From JAKVBK01 sp022447275 (GTDB lineage Bacteria; Pseudomonadota; Alphaproteobacteria; Rhodobacterales; Rhodobacteraceae), in assembly GCA_047125605.1 (NCBI GenBank), contig CP138932.1, forward strand, positions 310,001 to 374,000: 64,000 nt of DNA. The letters run 5' to 3'. Numbering within the stretch: the stretch's first letter is position 1; each line of letters starts with the position of its first letter. The notes under the pieces were generated by a model, which had not been told where the DNA came from, ran no database searches, and saw only the letters and a program-made list of their open reading frames with translations. Position numbers and translations under genes: made by a program. This document shows, one piece after another, positions 1-8,563 of the stretch.

Positions 1-1
1 C

Positions 2-313
2 TCCGGCATGGCGGACGAGGCGGCCACCAGCGCCACCATCGCCCGCGCCTATCACAGCACCCATGAATTGCTGTGCCCCCATTCCGCTGTTGGCGTGCAT
101 GTGGCCGAGCCCCATATCGGGGCCAACCCGATGGTGACATTGGCCACCGCCCACCCCGCCAAGTTCCCTGCCGCGGTGGAGGCCGCCACCGGCATCCATC
201 CACCGCTGCCAGACCGGATGGCCGATCTGTTTGAGCGGCCTGAGCGGCTGACGCAGGTGGCCAATGACCTTACCGCCCTGGAAACCCTGATCGAGGAAAG
301 GCGCAGCGTTTGA
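2..313 (+). CDS. thrC: Threonine synthase, C-terminal part (gene starts before the window)
   Basis: Last ~103 residues of threonine synthase, the PLP enzyme that turns O-phosphohomoserine into threonine in the cytoplasm. The reading frame is open from the window edge. The tail has the typical ThrC ending: the phrase ATAHPAKFPAAVEAATG (around residues 46-62 of the visible part) followed by an acidic helix. The PLP lysine lies upstream and is not visible. The stop codon overlaps the TTG start of the M16 peptidase gene by four bases (TTGA), so the two are probably translationally coupled. In Rhodobacterales thrC is commonly followed by this peptidase gene. Confidence 0.88.
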   Translation, partial: SGMADEAATSATIARAYHSTHELLCPHSAVGVHVAEPHIGANPMVTLATAHPAKFPAAVEAATGIHPPLPDRMADLFERPERLTQVANDLTALETLIEERRSV

Positions 314-1569
314 CAGTACGTCTCGATACCCTCCCCAACGGCCTGCGTGTCGTCACCGAAGACATGCCCGCGCTGCAATCGGCGGCGATCGGCCTTTGGA
401 TTGATGCCGGTGGACGCCATGAGCGCCTCGAGCAGAACGGCATTGCCCATTTCCTTGAACATATGGCGTTCAAGGGCACAGCGCGCCGTTCAGCCCTTCA
501 GATTGCGGAAGAGATCGAGGATGTCGGCGGTTATATCAACGCCTACACCTCGCGTGAAATGACGGCCTACTATGCCCGCGTCCTGCGGCAGGACGTAGCG
601 CTGGCCCTCGACATCCTCGGCGACATTGTACTGAACCCGGCCTTTGCCTCCGATGAGATCGAGGTGGAGCGGGGCGTGATCCTCCAGGAGATCGGGCAAT
701 CCCTTGATACGCCTGATGACATTATTTTTGATTGGCTTCAGGAAGCAGCCTATCCCAGCCAGGCTATGGGGCGCACGATCCTCGGCCCGGCGGAGCGGGT
801 CTCTAGCTTCCAACGCGATGACCTGTCGCGCTTTGTGGCTGAGAATTACGGACCGGGCCAGATGATCCTCTCGGCGGCCGGTGCGGTCGATCATGATGAA
901 ATCATGCGCCAGGCCGAGGCGCTTTTCGGGCATTTGCAGCCCGTGTCCCAGATTGCGATCGAGCCGGCGCGCTTCGCCGGCGGCGAGCGCCGTGAGATCA
1001 AATCGCTCGAGCAGGTGCATATGGCGCTGGCCTTCGAGAGCCCCGGTTACCGGGATGAGGATATCTACACTGCCCAGATCTTTGCTTCGGCCATGGGCGG
1101 TGGCATGTCCTCGCGCCTGTTTCAGGAACTGCGCGAAAAGCGTGGCCTGTGTTACACGGTGTTCGCGCAGGCAGGCGCCTATGCCGATACCGGCATGACC
1201 ACGATCTATGCAGGCACGTCAGAGGCCGATATCCGTTCGCTGGCAGAGGTGACAGCCTCTGAATTGGCGCGTGCGGGCCGCGATATCTCGGAGCAAGAGG
1301 TTGCCCGTGCCCGCGCCCAGATGAAGGCGGGGCTGTTGATGGGGCTGGAAAGCCCGTCAAGCCGGGCCGAGCGTCTTGCGCGGCTGGTATCGATCTGGAA
1401 CCGGGTGCCCGCGCTCGAGGAAACCGTGGCGCGCGTGGATGCGGTCAGCCGCGATGCAGTGGCTGCGTTTGCGCGCAATCTTGCGGGCGGCGAACTGGCT
1501 GTAGCGTTCTACGGTCAGGCGGCGGACGCCCCAAGCCGTGCGGACCTGCAGGAGAGGCTGGTCGCCTGA
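310..1569 (+). CDS. M16 family zinc metallopeptidase (mitochondrial processing peptidase-like)
   Basis: A 419-residue insulinase/pitrilysin-family protease. The inverted zinc motif HFLEH is at residues 47-51 (metal-binding His47 and His51, catalytic Glu50), with a downstream acidic stretch (EVERGVILQEI) that should supply the third ligand. The N-terminal M16 domain (about 1-180) is followed by an M16C-type domain carrying the GGGMSSRLFQELREKRGL signature typical of the processing-peptidase beta class. No signal peptide is visible, so it is probably cytoplasmic. The start is TTG, overlapping the thrC stop; its own stop shares one base with the next ATG, so thrC, this gene and the GNAT gene form a tight operon. 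The physiological substrate is not known from sequence. Confidence 0.93.
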   Translation: MTVRLDTLPNGLRVVTEDMPALQSAAIGLWIDAGGRHERLEQNGIAHFLEHMAFKGTARRSALQIAEEIEDVGGYINAYTSREMTAYYARVLRQDVALALDILGDIVLNPAFASDEIEVERGVILQEIGQSLDTPDDIIFDWLQEAAYPSQAMGRTILGPAERVSSFQRDDLSRFVAENYGPGQMILSAAGAVDHDEIMRQAEALFGHLQPVSQIAIEPARFAGGERREIKSLEQVHMALAFESPGYRDEDIYTAQIFASAMGGGMSSRLFQELREKRGLCYTVFAQAGAYADTGMTTIYAGTSEADIRSLAEVTASELARAGRDISEQEVARARAQMKAGLLMGLESPSSRAERLARLVSIWNRVPALEETVARVDAVSRDAVAAFARNLAGGELAVAFYGQAADAPSRADLQERLVA

Positions 1570-2162
1570 TGTTGTTACGGCGGCGTGGGATCCGGATCGT
1601 GACCGAGCGGATGATCCTCCGCCTGCCTGCGCATTCGGATTTTCGCGCCTGGACCAGCCTGCGCCGTGAAAGCGCGGTCTTCCTGCAACCATGGGAGCCG
1701 CAATGGTCAAATGATCACCTGTCACGCAGGGCCTTCACCAACCGCGTGCACTGGGCCCAGAGGGCGCATTCTGGCGGCACGGCGCTGCCCCTTTTCCTGA
1801 TCCGACAATCTGACAACAACCTCTTGGGGGCCATAACGCTGGACAATATTCGGCGCGGGCCCGCGCAGGTCGGGACGCTGGGCTATTGGATTGGCCAACC
1901 GTTTGCGCGGCAGGGCTATATGCGCGAAGCAATCAGCACGCTGACCCACCATGCCTTCACCGAATTAGGCCTCAGCCGGGTCGAGGCGGCCTGCCTGCCA
2001 GAAAACCGGGCGTCGCGCGGGGTGCTGGAAAGCTGTGGCTTCAAATATGAGGGCGTGGCGCAGAGCTACCTGCAGATCAACGGGAGATGGTCGAACCACG
2101 TGCTCTATGCCAACCTGCGCCACGATCGGCGCGGCAAGGTACAGGATATCACGCCAAACTGA
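1569..2162 (+). CDS. GNAT family N-acetyltransferase (RimJ/RimL-like)
   Basis: A 197-residue acetyltransferase of the RimJ/RimL type, which acetylates N-terminal amines of ribosomal or other proteins using acetyl-CoA. The N-terminus has the family's phrase for binding the acceptor (TERMILRLPAHSDF). The acetyl-CoA-binding motif region lies around YWIGQPFARQGYMREA, followed by LSRVEAACLPENRASRGVL and a GF-x-YEG segment, the usual RimJ order. It starts on the last base of the preceding peptidase stop codon, so it is the third gene of the thrC operon. The substrate cannot be assigned. Confidence 0.9.
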   Translation: MLLRRRGIRIVTERMILRLPAHSDFRAWTSLRRESAVFLQPWEPQWSNDHLSRRAFTNRVHWAQRAHSGGTALPLFLIRQSDNNLLGAITLDNIRRGPAQVGTLGYWIGQPFARQGYMREAISTLTHHAFTELGLSRVEAACLPENRASRGVLESCGFKYEGVAQSYLQINGRWSNHVLYANLRHDRRGKVQDITPN

Positions 2163-2315
2163 GCGCCCCCTATGGCTGGTCGATATGGCAAGGCCTGCCA
2201 TGAGCTGCGGCGCCTGCAGGCCGCCCGCGGCACTTCGGTCTGGATTGCTGCAATCCACAGGGTGACAAGGCTGCGGCGCATCCTATCCTTTGGCCATCCA
2301 CAGGAGGCTGCGCCA

Positions 2316-3212
2316 ATGTTCAGATCGCATCTCATTCGGGCCCTTGCCCTTGCCCTCGCCTTCGCTTGCGGCTTGGCCTTGCCCGCCACCGCGCAGGAAC
2401 GCAGACCCTCCCATTGCATCGCCATTGCCGATGCCGCGCCGGGCGTGAACTGGTTTGACCACGCCGCCGAGGCTGACCCGCAGGAGGCTCAACCGGCTGC
2501 ATTCGGGTCACCGCTTGCGGATGCGTGGAGCGTGCGGCTGAACTATGTGGCCCATGCAACCTTTCTGCTGGAAACTGCTCATGGCCTGACGGCCGCCACA
2601 GACTACACCGGCTTTCTGGGCACCACCGCGCTTGTGCCGGATGTGGTCACCATGAACCATGCCCATGAAACGCACTGGACTGCCCATCCCGATCCGGCGA
2701 TCCCCCATGTGCTGCGGGGGTGGGGCGATACGGCCGGCCCGCCGGCCGAGCACTGGCTCGATCTTGAGCACATGATCATCCGCAATGTGACCACCGATAT
2801 CCGCTCTCGCTGGGAGGCGGATTCAGTTGAGAAAGACGGCAATTCCATTTTCATCTTTGAGGTTGGCGGGCTGTGCATCGGCCATCTGGGACATTTGCAC
2901 CACGAGCCGAGCGAGGCCCAGTATGCGGCCATCGGACGGCTCGACGTTGTGATGGCTCCGGTGGATGGCGGCATGACATTGGATACAGCCACCCTGCTGC
3001 GAATGATGGCGCGGATGAAGGCGTCGGTCGTGATCCCGATGCATTGGTTTGGTGGGCTGACCCTTCAGGAATTCCTCGATGGGATGTCGGATGGCTTCGA
3101 TATCTCGCGGCCGGGCACAAGCCATATCGAGCTGAGCTTGCGGGATCTGCCGGCCCGGCCTACGGTCGTTGTTCTCGAGCCGCGCTGGCTGCGCGATCCC
3201 GACGACACCTGA
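2316..3212 (+). CDS. Secreted metallo-beta-lactamase-fold hydrolase (UlaG-like)
   Basis: A 298-residue protein. I chose the ATG at 2316, not an upstream in-frame start, because AGGAGG sits eight bases before it and the first ~25 residues form a clean signal peptide (charged start, Leu/Ala-rich core, ending PATAQE). The mature part has the MBL-fold order: HATFLLET, a D-Y-T metal/turn region, NHAHETH in place of the usual HxHxDH (the Asp is replaced by Thr), GHLGHLHH, a late APVDGG segment and VVIPMHW. Metal binding is therefore likely but with a modified ligand set. It is probably periplasmic with unknown substrate. The closest family I can name is the UlaG-like/L-ascorbate-6-phosphate lactonase group, on pattern only. 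Confidence 0.82.
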   Translation: MFRSHLIRALALALAFACGLALPATAQERRPSHCIAIADAAPGVNWFDHAAEADPQEAQPAAFGSPLADAWSVRLNYVAHATFLLETAHGLTAATDYTGFLGTTALVPDVVTMNHAHETHWTAHPDPAIPHVLRGWGDTAGPPAEHWLDLEHMIIRNVTTDIRSRWEADSVEKDGNSIFIFEVGGLCIGHLGHLHHEPSEAQYAAIGRLDVVMAPVDGGMTLDTATLLRMMARMKASVVIPMHWFGGLTLQEFLDGMSDGFDISRPGTSHIELSLRDLPARPTVVVLEPRWLRDPDDT

Positions 3213-3236
3213 CACTGCACAAAAGGGATTTAGGAC

Positions 3237-4670
3237 ATGCTCAATCCAGCCTCAGAGGCATTTGAGACAGCCTTGCGCGCGGCTTTGCCTGCGGCAGCCT
3301 TTCGTCCGCTTGAGCCGCGCTACCTTGAAGAGCCCCGAGGCCGCTACAAGGCCGAAGATGCCTTGCTGGTGGCACCGGGCACTGTCGATGAAGTTGCACG
3401 CCTGATCGGTCTGGCAAATGAAATGGGTGTGGGCGTGATCCCCTATGGCGGCGGGACGGGCCTTGTGGGTGGACAAACAATGGAGCACGGACCCAAGCCC
3501 GTGCTGCTCAGCATGGAGCGGATGTCGACCATTCGAGCCACCTACGCCTCAGAGGGCGTGATGGTGGCAGAGGCAGGTGCGATCCTGTCCAATGTGCATG
3601 AGGCCGCCGAGGATGCAGGCCGTATCTTTCCGCTGACATTGGCCTCTCAGGGGTCTGCGCGCATTGGGGGGCTTTTGGCAACCAATGCCGGTGGCATTGG
3701 TGTGCTGCGCTATGGCTCGGCCAGAGATCTCTGCCTCGGTGTGGAAGCGGTGCTGCCTGACGGGTCAATCCACCATGGTCTGCGCCGGATGCGCAAAGAC
3801 AATATGGGCTATGATCTGCGCCATTTGCTGATCGGATCCGAAGGCACGCTGGGCGTCATTACGGCGGCCGCGCTGCGGCTGTATCCCAAACCGGCCCGTC
3901 AGTCGGCTGCGTTCATGGTGGTGCCGGGGCCAGAGGCTGCGCTGGATCTGCTGGCGCTGGCTCAAACCCATCTGGGGGAGGGGCTCAGTGCCTTTGAGCT
4001 GATTCACAGGGTGGGGCTCGATTTCCTCTCGGAAACCTTGCCGGATGTTCGCCAGCCATTTGCCGAGAAACCGGAATGGATGGTTTTGATTGATCTTGGG
4101 GTGGGCAAGGGAGCGGACCCTCAGGCCTTGCTCGAAGGGCTGTTTGCCGATGCGTTTGAGCAAGGGCTGGCCAGCGATGGCCTGATTGCCCAGTCAGAGG
4201 CGCAACGGGCTGAGTTCTGGGCCGTGCGCGAAACCATCCCCGAGGCCAACCGGCGCATAGGGGCAGTATCTTCGCATGATATCTCGATGCCGGCGGGTGC
4301 CATCCCGGATTTCATACGCCGGGCTCCGGATGCGCTGGCCCGGATCAATGCCTACCGGATCAATTGTTTTGGGCATTTGGGCGACGGCAATCTGCACTAT
4401 AACGTCTTTCCGCAGCCCGGCCGCCGAAAAGAAGACCATGTCAACGAGCGGGGGGCGGTCAAGCGAACCATCCACGACCTTGTGCATGAATTGGGGGGCT
4501 CGGTCAGCGCCGAGCATGGCATTGGGCGGCTCAAGGTGGAGGATCTTGCCCGCTATGGCGATCCGGCCAAGCTGGCGGCGATGCGGGCGATCAAACAGGC
4601 GCTTGATCCCCGTAGCATCATGAACCCCGGGGCCGTCGTGCCGTCCGCAACTGCGGTTGCCGCGCAGTAG
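3237..4670 (+). CDS. FAD-binding oxidase, GlcD/D-lactate dehydrogenase type
   Basis: A 477-residue flavoprotein of the VAO/PCMH family with an FAD-linked oxidase C-terminal domain. It oxidises a D-2-hydroxy acid (lactate, glycolate or 2-hydroxyglutarate class). The FAD pyrophosphate loop PYGGGTGLVGGQ lies at about residues 67-78, GGLLATNAGGIGVLRYG at about 143-159, and HLLIGSEGTLGVIT in the mid domain. The substrate/metal-site phrases FGHLGDGNLHYNV and SAEHGIGRLK are in the C-terminal third. All catalytic landmarks are present. It lacks the cysteine-rich FeS region of GlcF fusions. It starts 24 bases after the preceding gene and converges on apt. Substrate choice among D-hydroxy acids cannot be decided by eye. 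Confidence 0.9.
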   Translation: MLNPASEAFETALRAALPAAAFRPLEPRYLEEPRGRYKAEDALLVAPGTVDEVARLIGLANEMGVGVIPYGGGTGLVGGQTMEHGPKPVLLSMERMSTIRATYASEGVMVAEAGAILSNVHEAAEDAGRIFPLTLASQGSARIGGLLATNAGGIGVLRYGSARDLCLGVEAVLPDGSIHHGLRRMRKDNMGYDLRHLLIGSEGTLGVITAAALRLYPKPARQSAAFMVVPGPEAALDLLALAQTHLGEGLSAFELIHRVGLDFLSETLPDVRQPFAEKPEWMVLIDLGVGKGADPQALLEGLFADAFEQGLASDGLIAQSEAQRAEFWAVRETIPEANRRIGAVSSHDISMPAGAIPDFIRRAPDALARINAYRINCFGHLGDGNLHYNVFPQPGRRKEDHVNERGAVKRTIHDLVHELGGSVSAEHGIGRLKVEDLARYGDPAKLAAMRAIKQALDPRSIMNPGAVVPSATAVAAQ

Positions 4671-4727
4671 CTCCTTCGGGCTGTTGCGCGCGCTGTGTCT
4701 AACAACGCGCCGGGTTTGGCGGCAGGC

Positions 4728-5264
4728 CTAGTGGCCCTCATAGGCGCACAGCGCATGGACCTGTTGGCCAAGCGCCTCCAGCTTTTGTCGGCCGCCCAGA
4801 TCGGGCAGATCGATCACGAAGGCGCAGCCAACCACCACGCCGCCCAAACGTTCCACGAGCTTGATCCCGGCCTCTGCTGTGCCGCCCGTGGCCAGCAGAT
4901 CATCGACGATGAGCACGCGCTCGCCAGCGGATATGGCGTCATCGTGCAACTCGACCACCGCCTCCCCATATTCCAGAGTGTAGGCCTCGGAGATGACAGT
5001 TCCGGGCAGTTTGCCCTTCTTGCGGACGGGAACGAACCCAACGGACAACTGGTGCGCCACTGCGCCGCCAAGGATAAAGCCGCGCGCCTCCAGCCCGACC
5101 ACCTTGTCGATGGCAAGCCCTGCATAGGGGGTTAGCAGTTGGTCAACGGCCATGCGCAGCCCGCGTGGATCTGCGAACAGGGTGGTAACATCGCGGAACA
5201 TGATCCCCTCATGGGGAAAGTCGGCAATCGTGCGGATGTAATCCTTGACCGAAGCGCCCATCAT
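4728..5264 (-). CDS. apt: Adenine phosphoribosyltransferase
   Basis: A 178-residue cytoplasmic enzyme that converts adenine and PRPP to AMP. The type I phosphoribosyltransferase PRPP loop VLIVDDLLATGGTA is at residues 117-130. The N-terminal IRTIADFPHEGIMFRDVTTL and the base-hood region GLEARGFILGG are characteristic of Apt. The start overlaps the stop of the upstream small exported-protein gene by four bases. The operon order mtnP - small protein - apt couples release of adenine from methylthioadenosine to its salvage. Confidence 0.96.
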   Translation of the reverse strand: MMGASVKDYIRTIADFPHEGIMFRDVTTLFADPRGLRMAVDQLLTPYAGLAIDKVVGLEARGFILGGAVAHQLSVGFVPVRKKGKLPGTVISEAYTLEYGEAVVELHDDAISAGERVLIVDDLLATGGTAEAGIKLVERLGGVVVGCAFVIDLPDLGGRQKLEALGQQVHALCAYEGH

Positions 5265-5641
5265 TCGCCCTCGGACGTCTCAGCGGCGGCCGCAATGCTG
5301 GCGCGTGTGTTCTCGATCAGCCCTTGGGTGACCAGATAGATCGGCGCGTTAGCGGGCTGTTGCCGACACTCATTGATCGTCAGGTTTGCCACGGTCTGTC
5401 CGCCTGATTGGGCGAGCACCTGTGCGAGGCCATCCTCCTGTTCAAACGAGGCAGCCGTCCAAAAACCCATGATCCACCCGATCAACTGTCCCCGGTCCAG
5501 CGGTGTGCCGTTCTGCACGGTTGCCAGCGCTTGTCCGCAGGTCCAGCTGCCGGAGCCCAAGATGAAGCCGTCTGCCTGTGCCGATGTCGACACGCCAAGT
5601 GACAGGACGAAGGTGGCCGTGCCGCGACGCATAAAAGTCAT
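5261..5641 (-). CDS. Small exported protein of unknown function between mtnP and apt
   Basis: About 126 residues from the ATG at 5641, which follows GAGGGG at a usable distance; the upstream TTG at 5659 has no better site. The N-terminus (MTFMRRG... ending TSAQADGF) reads as a Sec signal peptide, so the mature ~105-residue protein should be periplasmic. It has two cysteines (in SWTCGQAL and NECRQQ) that could form a disulphide, and a GWIMGFWTAASF stretch resembling the HdeA/Rap1a-type small helical periplasmic fold. That resemblance is only an impression. It overlaps apt by four bases, so it is co-translated with a purine/methionine salvage operon although its compartment differs. Confidence 0.75.
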   Translation of the reverse strand: MTFMRRGTATFVLSLGVSTSAQADGFILGSGSWTCGQALATVQNGTPLDRGQLIGWIMGFWTAASFEQEDGLAQVLAQSGGQTVANLTINECRQQPANAPIYLVTQGLIENTRASIAAAAETSEGE

Positions 5642-5664
5642 ATATGGTATTCCCCTCAAATTCT

Positions 5665-6540
5665 TTAGCTGTTCAAAACCCGGCCGGCGATGGCGTCAAG
5701 GCGGGCGAGTAATGCAGGATCCCGGGCCGCTGGTGCGGTGATCAGGGCGGTGTCCAAAGCCCTGTCACAGCCATGCGGGCAGGGCCCGCGCGGTTGCGCG
5801 AGCGGCAGTGAAGGCAGGGCTTTCACCGTTTCCTTTGCCGCCTTTGCATTGTGCTGCATCACTTCGACCACCTGCGCCACGTCTACGGAGGCGTGCTCCG
5901 GGTGCCAGCAGTCATAATCCGTGACCATCGCGACCGGGCAGTAACACAGCTCCGCTTCGCGTGCGAGCTTGGCTTCGGGCATATTTGTCATGCCGATGAC
6001 ATCACAGTCGAAAGCCCCGCGATAAAGCGTGCTTTCGGCTTTGGTGGAAAACTGCGGGCCTTCCATGGCCAGATAGGTGCCGCCGCGATGCACGCGGACA
6101 CCGGCCGCCTCTATGGCATCGCCGACCTGAGCCGAAAGCCGGGGGCAGGTGGGATCGGCCAGAGACACATGCGCCACGCAGCCCGTTCCGAAGAAACTGC
6201 TTTCGCGGTGGCGCGTGCGATCGATGAACTGGTCTACCATCACGAAATCCCCCGGCGCCATTTCCTGCCGGAAAGATCCGCAGGCCGAGAATGCGATCAC
6301 ATCCGTGACGCCAAGCCGCTTGAGCGCATCGATATTGGCGCGGTAGGGCACGGATGTGGGGCTGTGGACGTGGCCCCGACCGTGGCGGGGCAGAAACACC
6401 ATCTCAAGGCCTTGCAGGCGCCCGGTTAAAAGCTGATCGGAAGGGGCACCCCAAGGCGTGTCGACTGTGATCCAACGCGCGTCGGTGAGGCCGTCCACCT
6501 CGTAGACGCCGCTGCCCCCTATGATCCCAACTTTTGTCAT
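5665..6540 (-). CDS. mtnP: S-methyl-5'-thioadenosine phosphorylase
   Basis: About 291 residues. It phosphorolyses methylthioadenosine to adenine and methylthioribose-1-phosphate in the methionine salvage pathway. The PNP/MTAP family landmarks are visible: VGIIGGSGVY at the start, the phosphate-site LPRHGRGHVHSPTSVPYRAN, AFSACGSFRQEMAPGDFVMVDQFIDRT, the substrate-site MEGPQFSTKAES, and IGMTNMPEAKLAREAELCY. These match the full-length enzyme. Two adjacent ATG codons lie after GAGG; the second (6540) has the more normal spacing. It leads the leftward operon with the small exported protein and apt, so its adenine product is used by the last gene. Confidence 0.93.
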   Translation of the reverse strand: MTKVGIIGGSGVYEVDGLTDARWITVDTPWGAPSDQLLTGRLQGLEMVFLPRHGRGHVHSPTSVPYRANIDALKRLGVTDVIAFSACGSFRQEMAPGDFVMVDQFIDRTRHRESSFFGTGCVAHVSLADPTCPRLSAQVGDAIEAAGVRVHRGGTYLAMEGPQFSTKAESTLYRGAFDCDVIGMTNMPEAKLAREAELCYCPVAMVTDYDCWHPEHASVDVAQVVEVMQHNAKAAKETVKALPSLPLAQPRGPCPHGCDRALDTALITAPAARDPALLARLDAIAGRVLNS

Positions 6541-6801
6541 CATGCCTCGATCAGTTTGCGTTGACGCCCAATTCTTGCGCCGTATCGGCGATTACCCTAC
6601 CCGCACAGATAGGGCGGCGAACAGCCTGCATATATGCCGGAAAGATCAGATGTTGCTCATGGGCAGCGGATCGGGTACGCCGCGCTTGCAAACGCCCGGT
6701 TTTGATCGAAAGAGGTCGCTGGGCATACCCAAGAATACCGTGCCTTCTTATGATCTGGGGCTAGCTGCCTGCGGCATAGAGCGCTTTTGCAGGAGTATCG
6801 G

Positions 6802-8424
6802 ATGTCCCGAGTATTGTCGGCCCTTGCCAGCCAATCGCCCTTTGCAATGTTCCGAATGCCGGGTGGCTTGAACACCGGCTCGCTGCGTATAGAAATTCTG
6901 GCTGGCCTTACGGTCGCCTTGGCGCTTGTGCCAGAGGCCGTGGCCTTTGCCTTTGTGGCAGGGGTGCACCCGCTCGTTGGCCTGTATGCGGCCTTCATCG
7001 TCGGCTTGATCACGGCGGCCATCGGAGGGCGCCCGGGCATGATTTCCGGGGCCACGGGGGCCTTGGCGGTTGTGATGGTGGCGCTGGTCGCTGAACACGG
7101 TGTCGAATACCTCTTCGCCACTGTCGTTCTGATGGGGCTGATCCAGATCACGGCGGGTATCTTCAAACTGGGCAAGTTTATCCGACTGGTTCCGACCCCT
7201 GTTATGCTGGGCTTTGTGAACGGCTTGGCAATCGTCATTTTCCTGGCTCAGTTGAGCCAGTTTCAGGTGCCGGGCAGTGCGGATCATGCAGGCCACGGCA
7301 TGGCAAATGGCGAGTGGCTGACCGGAGTTCCCCTCGCGGTGATGCTGGCGCTGGTCGCGCTGACGATGGCGGTCATTCACTTCCTGCCGAAGCTGACCAC
7401 GGCCATCCCGGCCCCATTGGCCGGAATTCTGGTGACGGCGGCTGTGGTGATCGGGTTTGGCCTCGATGTGCCCCGGGTGGGCGATATGGCCTCAATCGAG
7501 GGGGGACTGCCGCAATTCCATATTCCGGTTGTACCGCTCACGTGGGAAACCTTTGAAATCATCCTGCCCTACGCGCTGATCCTGTCCGCCATCGGGTTGA
7601 TTGAAAGCTTGCTGACCCTCAACCTTGTGGGCGACATCACAGGCAAGCGTGGCGGCTCAAGCCAGGAATGTGTTGCCCAGGGCGTGGCCAACACGGTGAC
7701 CGGTTTCTTCGGCGGCATGGGCGGTTGCGCGATGATCGGTCAGTCCATGATCAATGTGAAATCGGGCGGACGCACACGGCTTTCAGGCCTGTCTGCGGCG
7801 TTGTTTTTGCTGCTGTTCATCGTTGTGGCCTCTCCGCTGATCGAACAGATCCCGCTGGCCGCACTGGTGGGTGTGATGTTCATGGTGGTGATCGGCACCT
7901 TCGCATGGAAATCCCTGACGATCTTGACCAAGGTGCCCACCACGGATGCGGTTGTCATCGTGCTTGTGACGGTTGTTACGGTTCTGACGGATCTGGCCAC
8001 GGCGGTTGTTGTGGGCGTGATCGTATCGGCCTTGGCCTATGCTTGGCAGAACGCCACGCGGATCCGGGCGAAGCGCTATGAAACGCCTGAGGGCGCGCGC
8101 GTCTACCAGGTGCACGGCCCTCTGTTTTTCGGCTCGACCGAGGCGTTCTCAGAGCTGTTTGCCCCGGCTGACGATCCGTCCATGGTGGTGATTGATTTCG
8201 CGGACAGCCGGGTTGCTGACCAGTCTGCCCTCACCGCGATCGAGTCGGTGGCGGCCCGGTATCAGGCGCTGGGCAAGCAGGTGCAGTTGCGCCACCTCAG
8301 CCGCGATTGCCACAAATTGCTGACCAAGGCGGGACAGTTGATTGTCGATAGTGAAGACGATCCCGATTACCAGATTGCTGCCGATTACGGTGTGCGGGTT
8401 GGCGTGTTGAGCGCTGGGCACTGA
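6802..8424 (+). CDS. SulP family inorganic anion transporter with STAS domain
   Basis: A 540-residue inner-membrane protein. I use the ATG at 6802 because AGGAG lies six bases before it; the TTG at 6787 is an alternative. About a dozen hydrophobic segments span residues 30-430, with the SulP phrases GLTVALALVPEAVAFAFVAG and GLYAAFIVGL early, and GLIESLLTLNLVGDITGKRG in the middle. The final ~110 residues form a STAS domain (VYQVHGPLFFGSTEAF and VVIDFADSRVADQSAL), the cytoplasmic regulatory module of these carriers. The substrate may be sulfate, bicarbonate or a dicarboxylate; SulP members cannot be separated by eye. It ends ahead of a strong bidirectional terminator. Confidence 0.93.
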   Translation: MSRVLSALASQSPFAMFRMPGGLNTGSLRIEILAGLTVALALVPEAVAFAFVAGVHPLVGLYAAFIVGLITAAIGGRPGMISGATGALAVVMVALVAEHGVEYLFATVVLMGLIQITAGIFKLGKFIRLVPTPVMLGFVNGLAIVIFLAQLSQFQVPGSADHAGHGMANGEWLTGVPLAVMLALVALTMAVIHFLPKLTTAIPAPLAGILVTAAVVIGFGLDVPRVGDMASIEGGLPQFHIPVVPLTWETFEIILPYALILSAIGLIESLLTLNLVGDITGKRGGSSQECVAQGVANTVTGFFGGMGGCAMIGQSMINVKSGGRTRLSGLSAALFLLLFIVVASPLIEQIPLAALVGVMFMVVIGTFAWKSLTILTKVPTTDAVVIVLVTVVTVLTDLATAVVVGVIVSALAYAWQNATRIRAKRYETPEGARVYQVHGPLFFGSTEAFSELFAPADDPSMVVIDFADSRVADQSALTAIESVAARYQALGKQVQLRHLSRDCHKLLTKAGQLIVDSEDDPDYQIAADYGVRVGVLSAGH

Positions 8425-8499
8425 CGGCAAGCGCCTTGCCAACGGAACGGCGCAAACGAGCTGAGGCGTCCTTTTGCCCTGCTGCGCACTCATGACTGC

Positions 8500-8540
8500 A
8501 AAAAGGGGCCGTGCGGATGACTTCTGCACGGCCCCTTTTT
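8500..8540. terminator. Strong bidirectional intrinsic terminator
   Basis: A perfect 15-bp inverted repeat: left arm 8500-8514 (AAAAAGGGGCCGTGC), an 11-base loop, and right arm 8526-8540 ending in five T. The A-tract on one side and T-tract on the other let it end both the rightward SulP gene and the leftward flavin reductase gene, which converge here. Confidence 0.93.
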
Positions 8541-8563
8541 GATGGTTGGCTTCGCTTTGGCGA

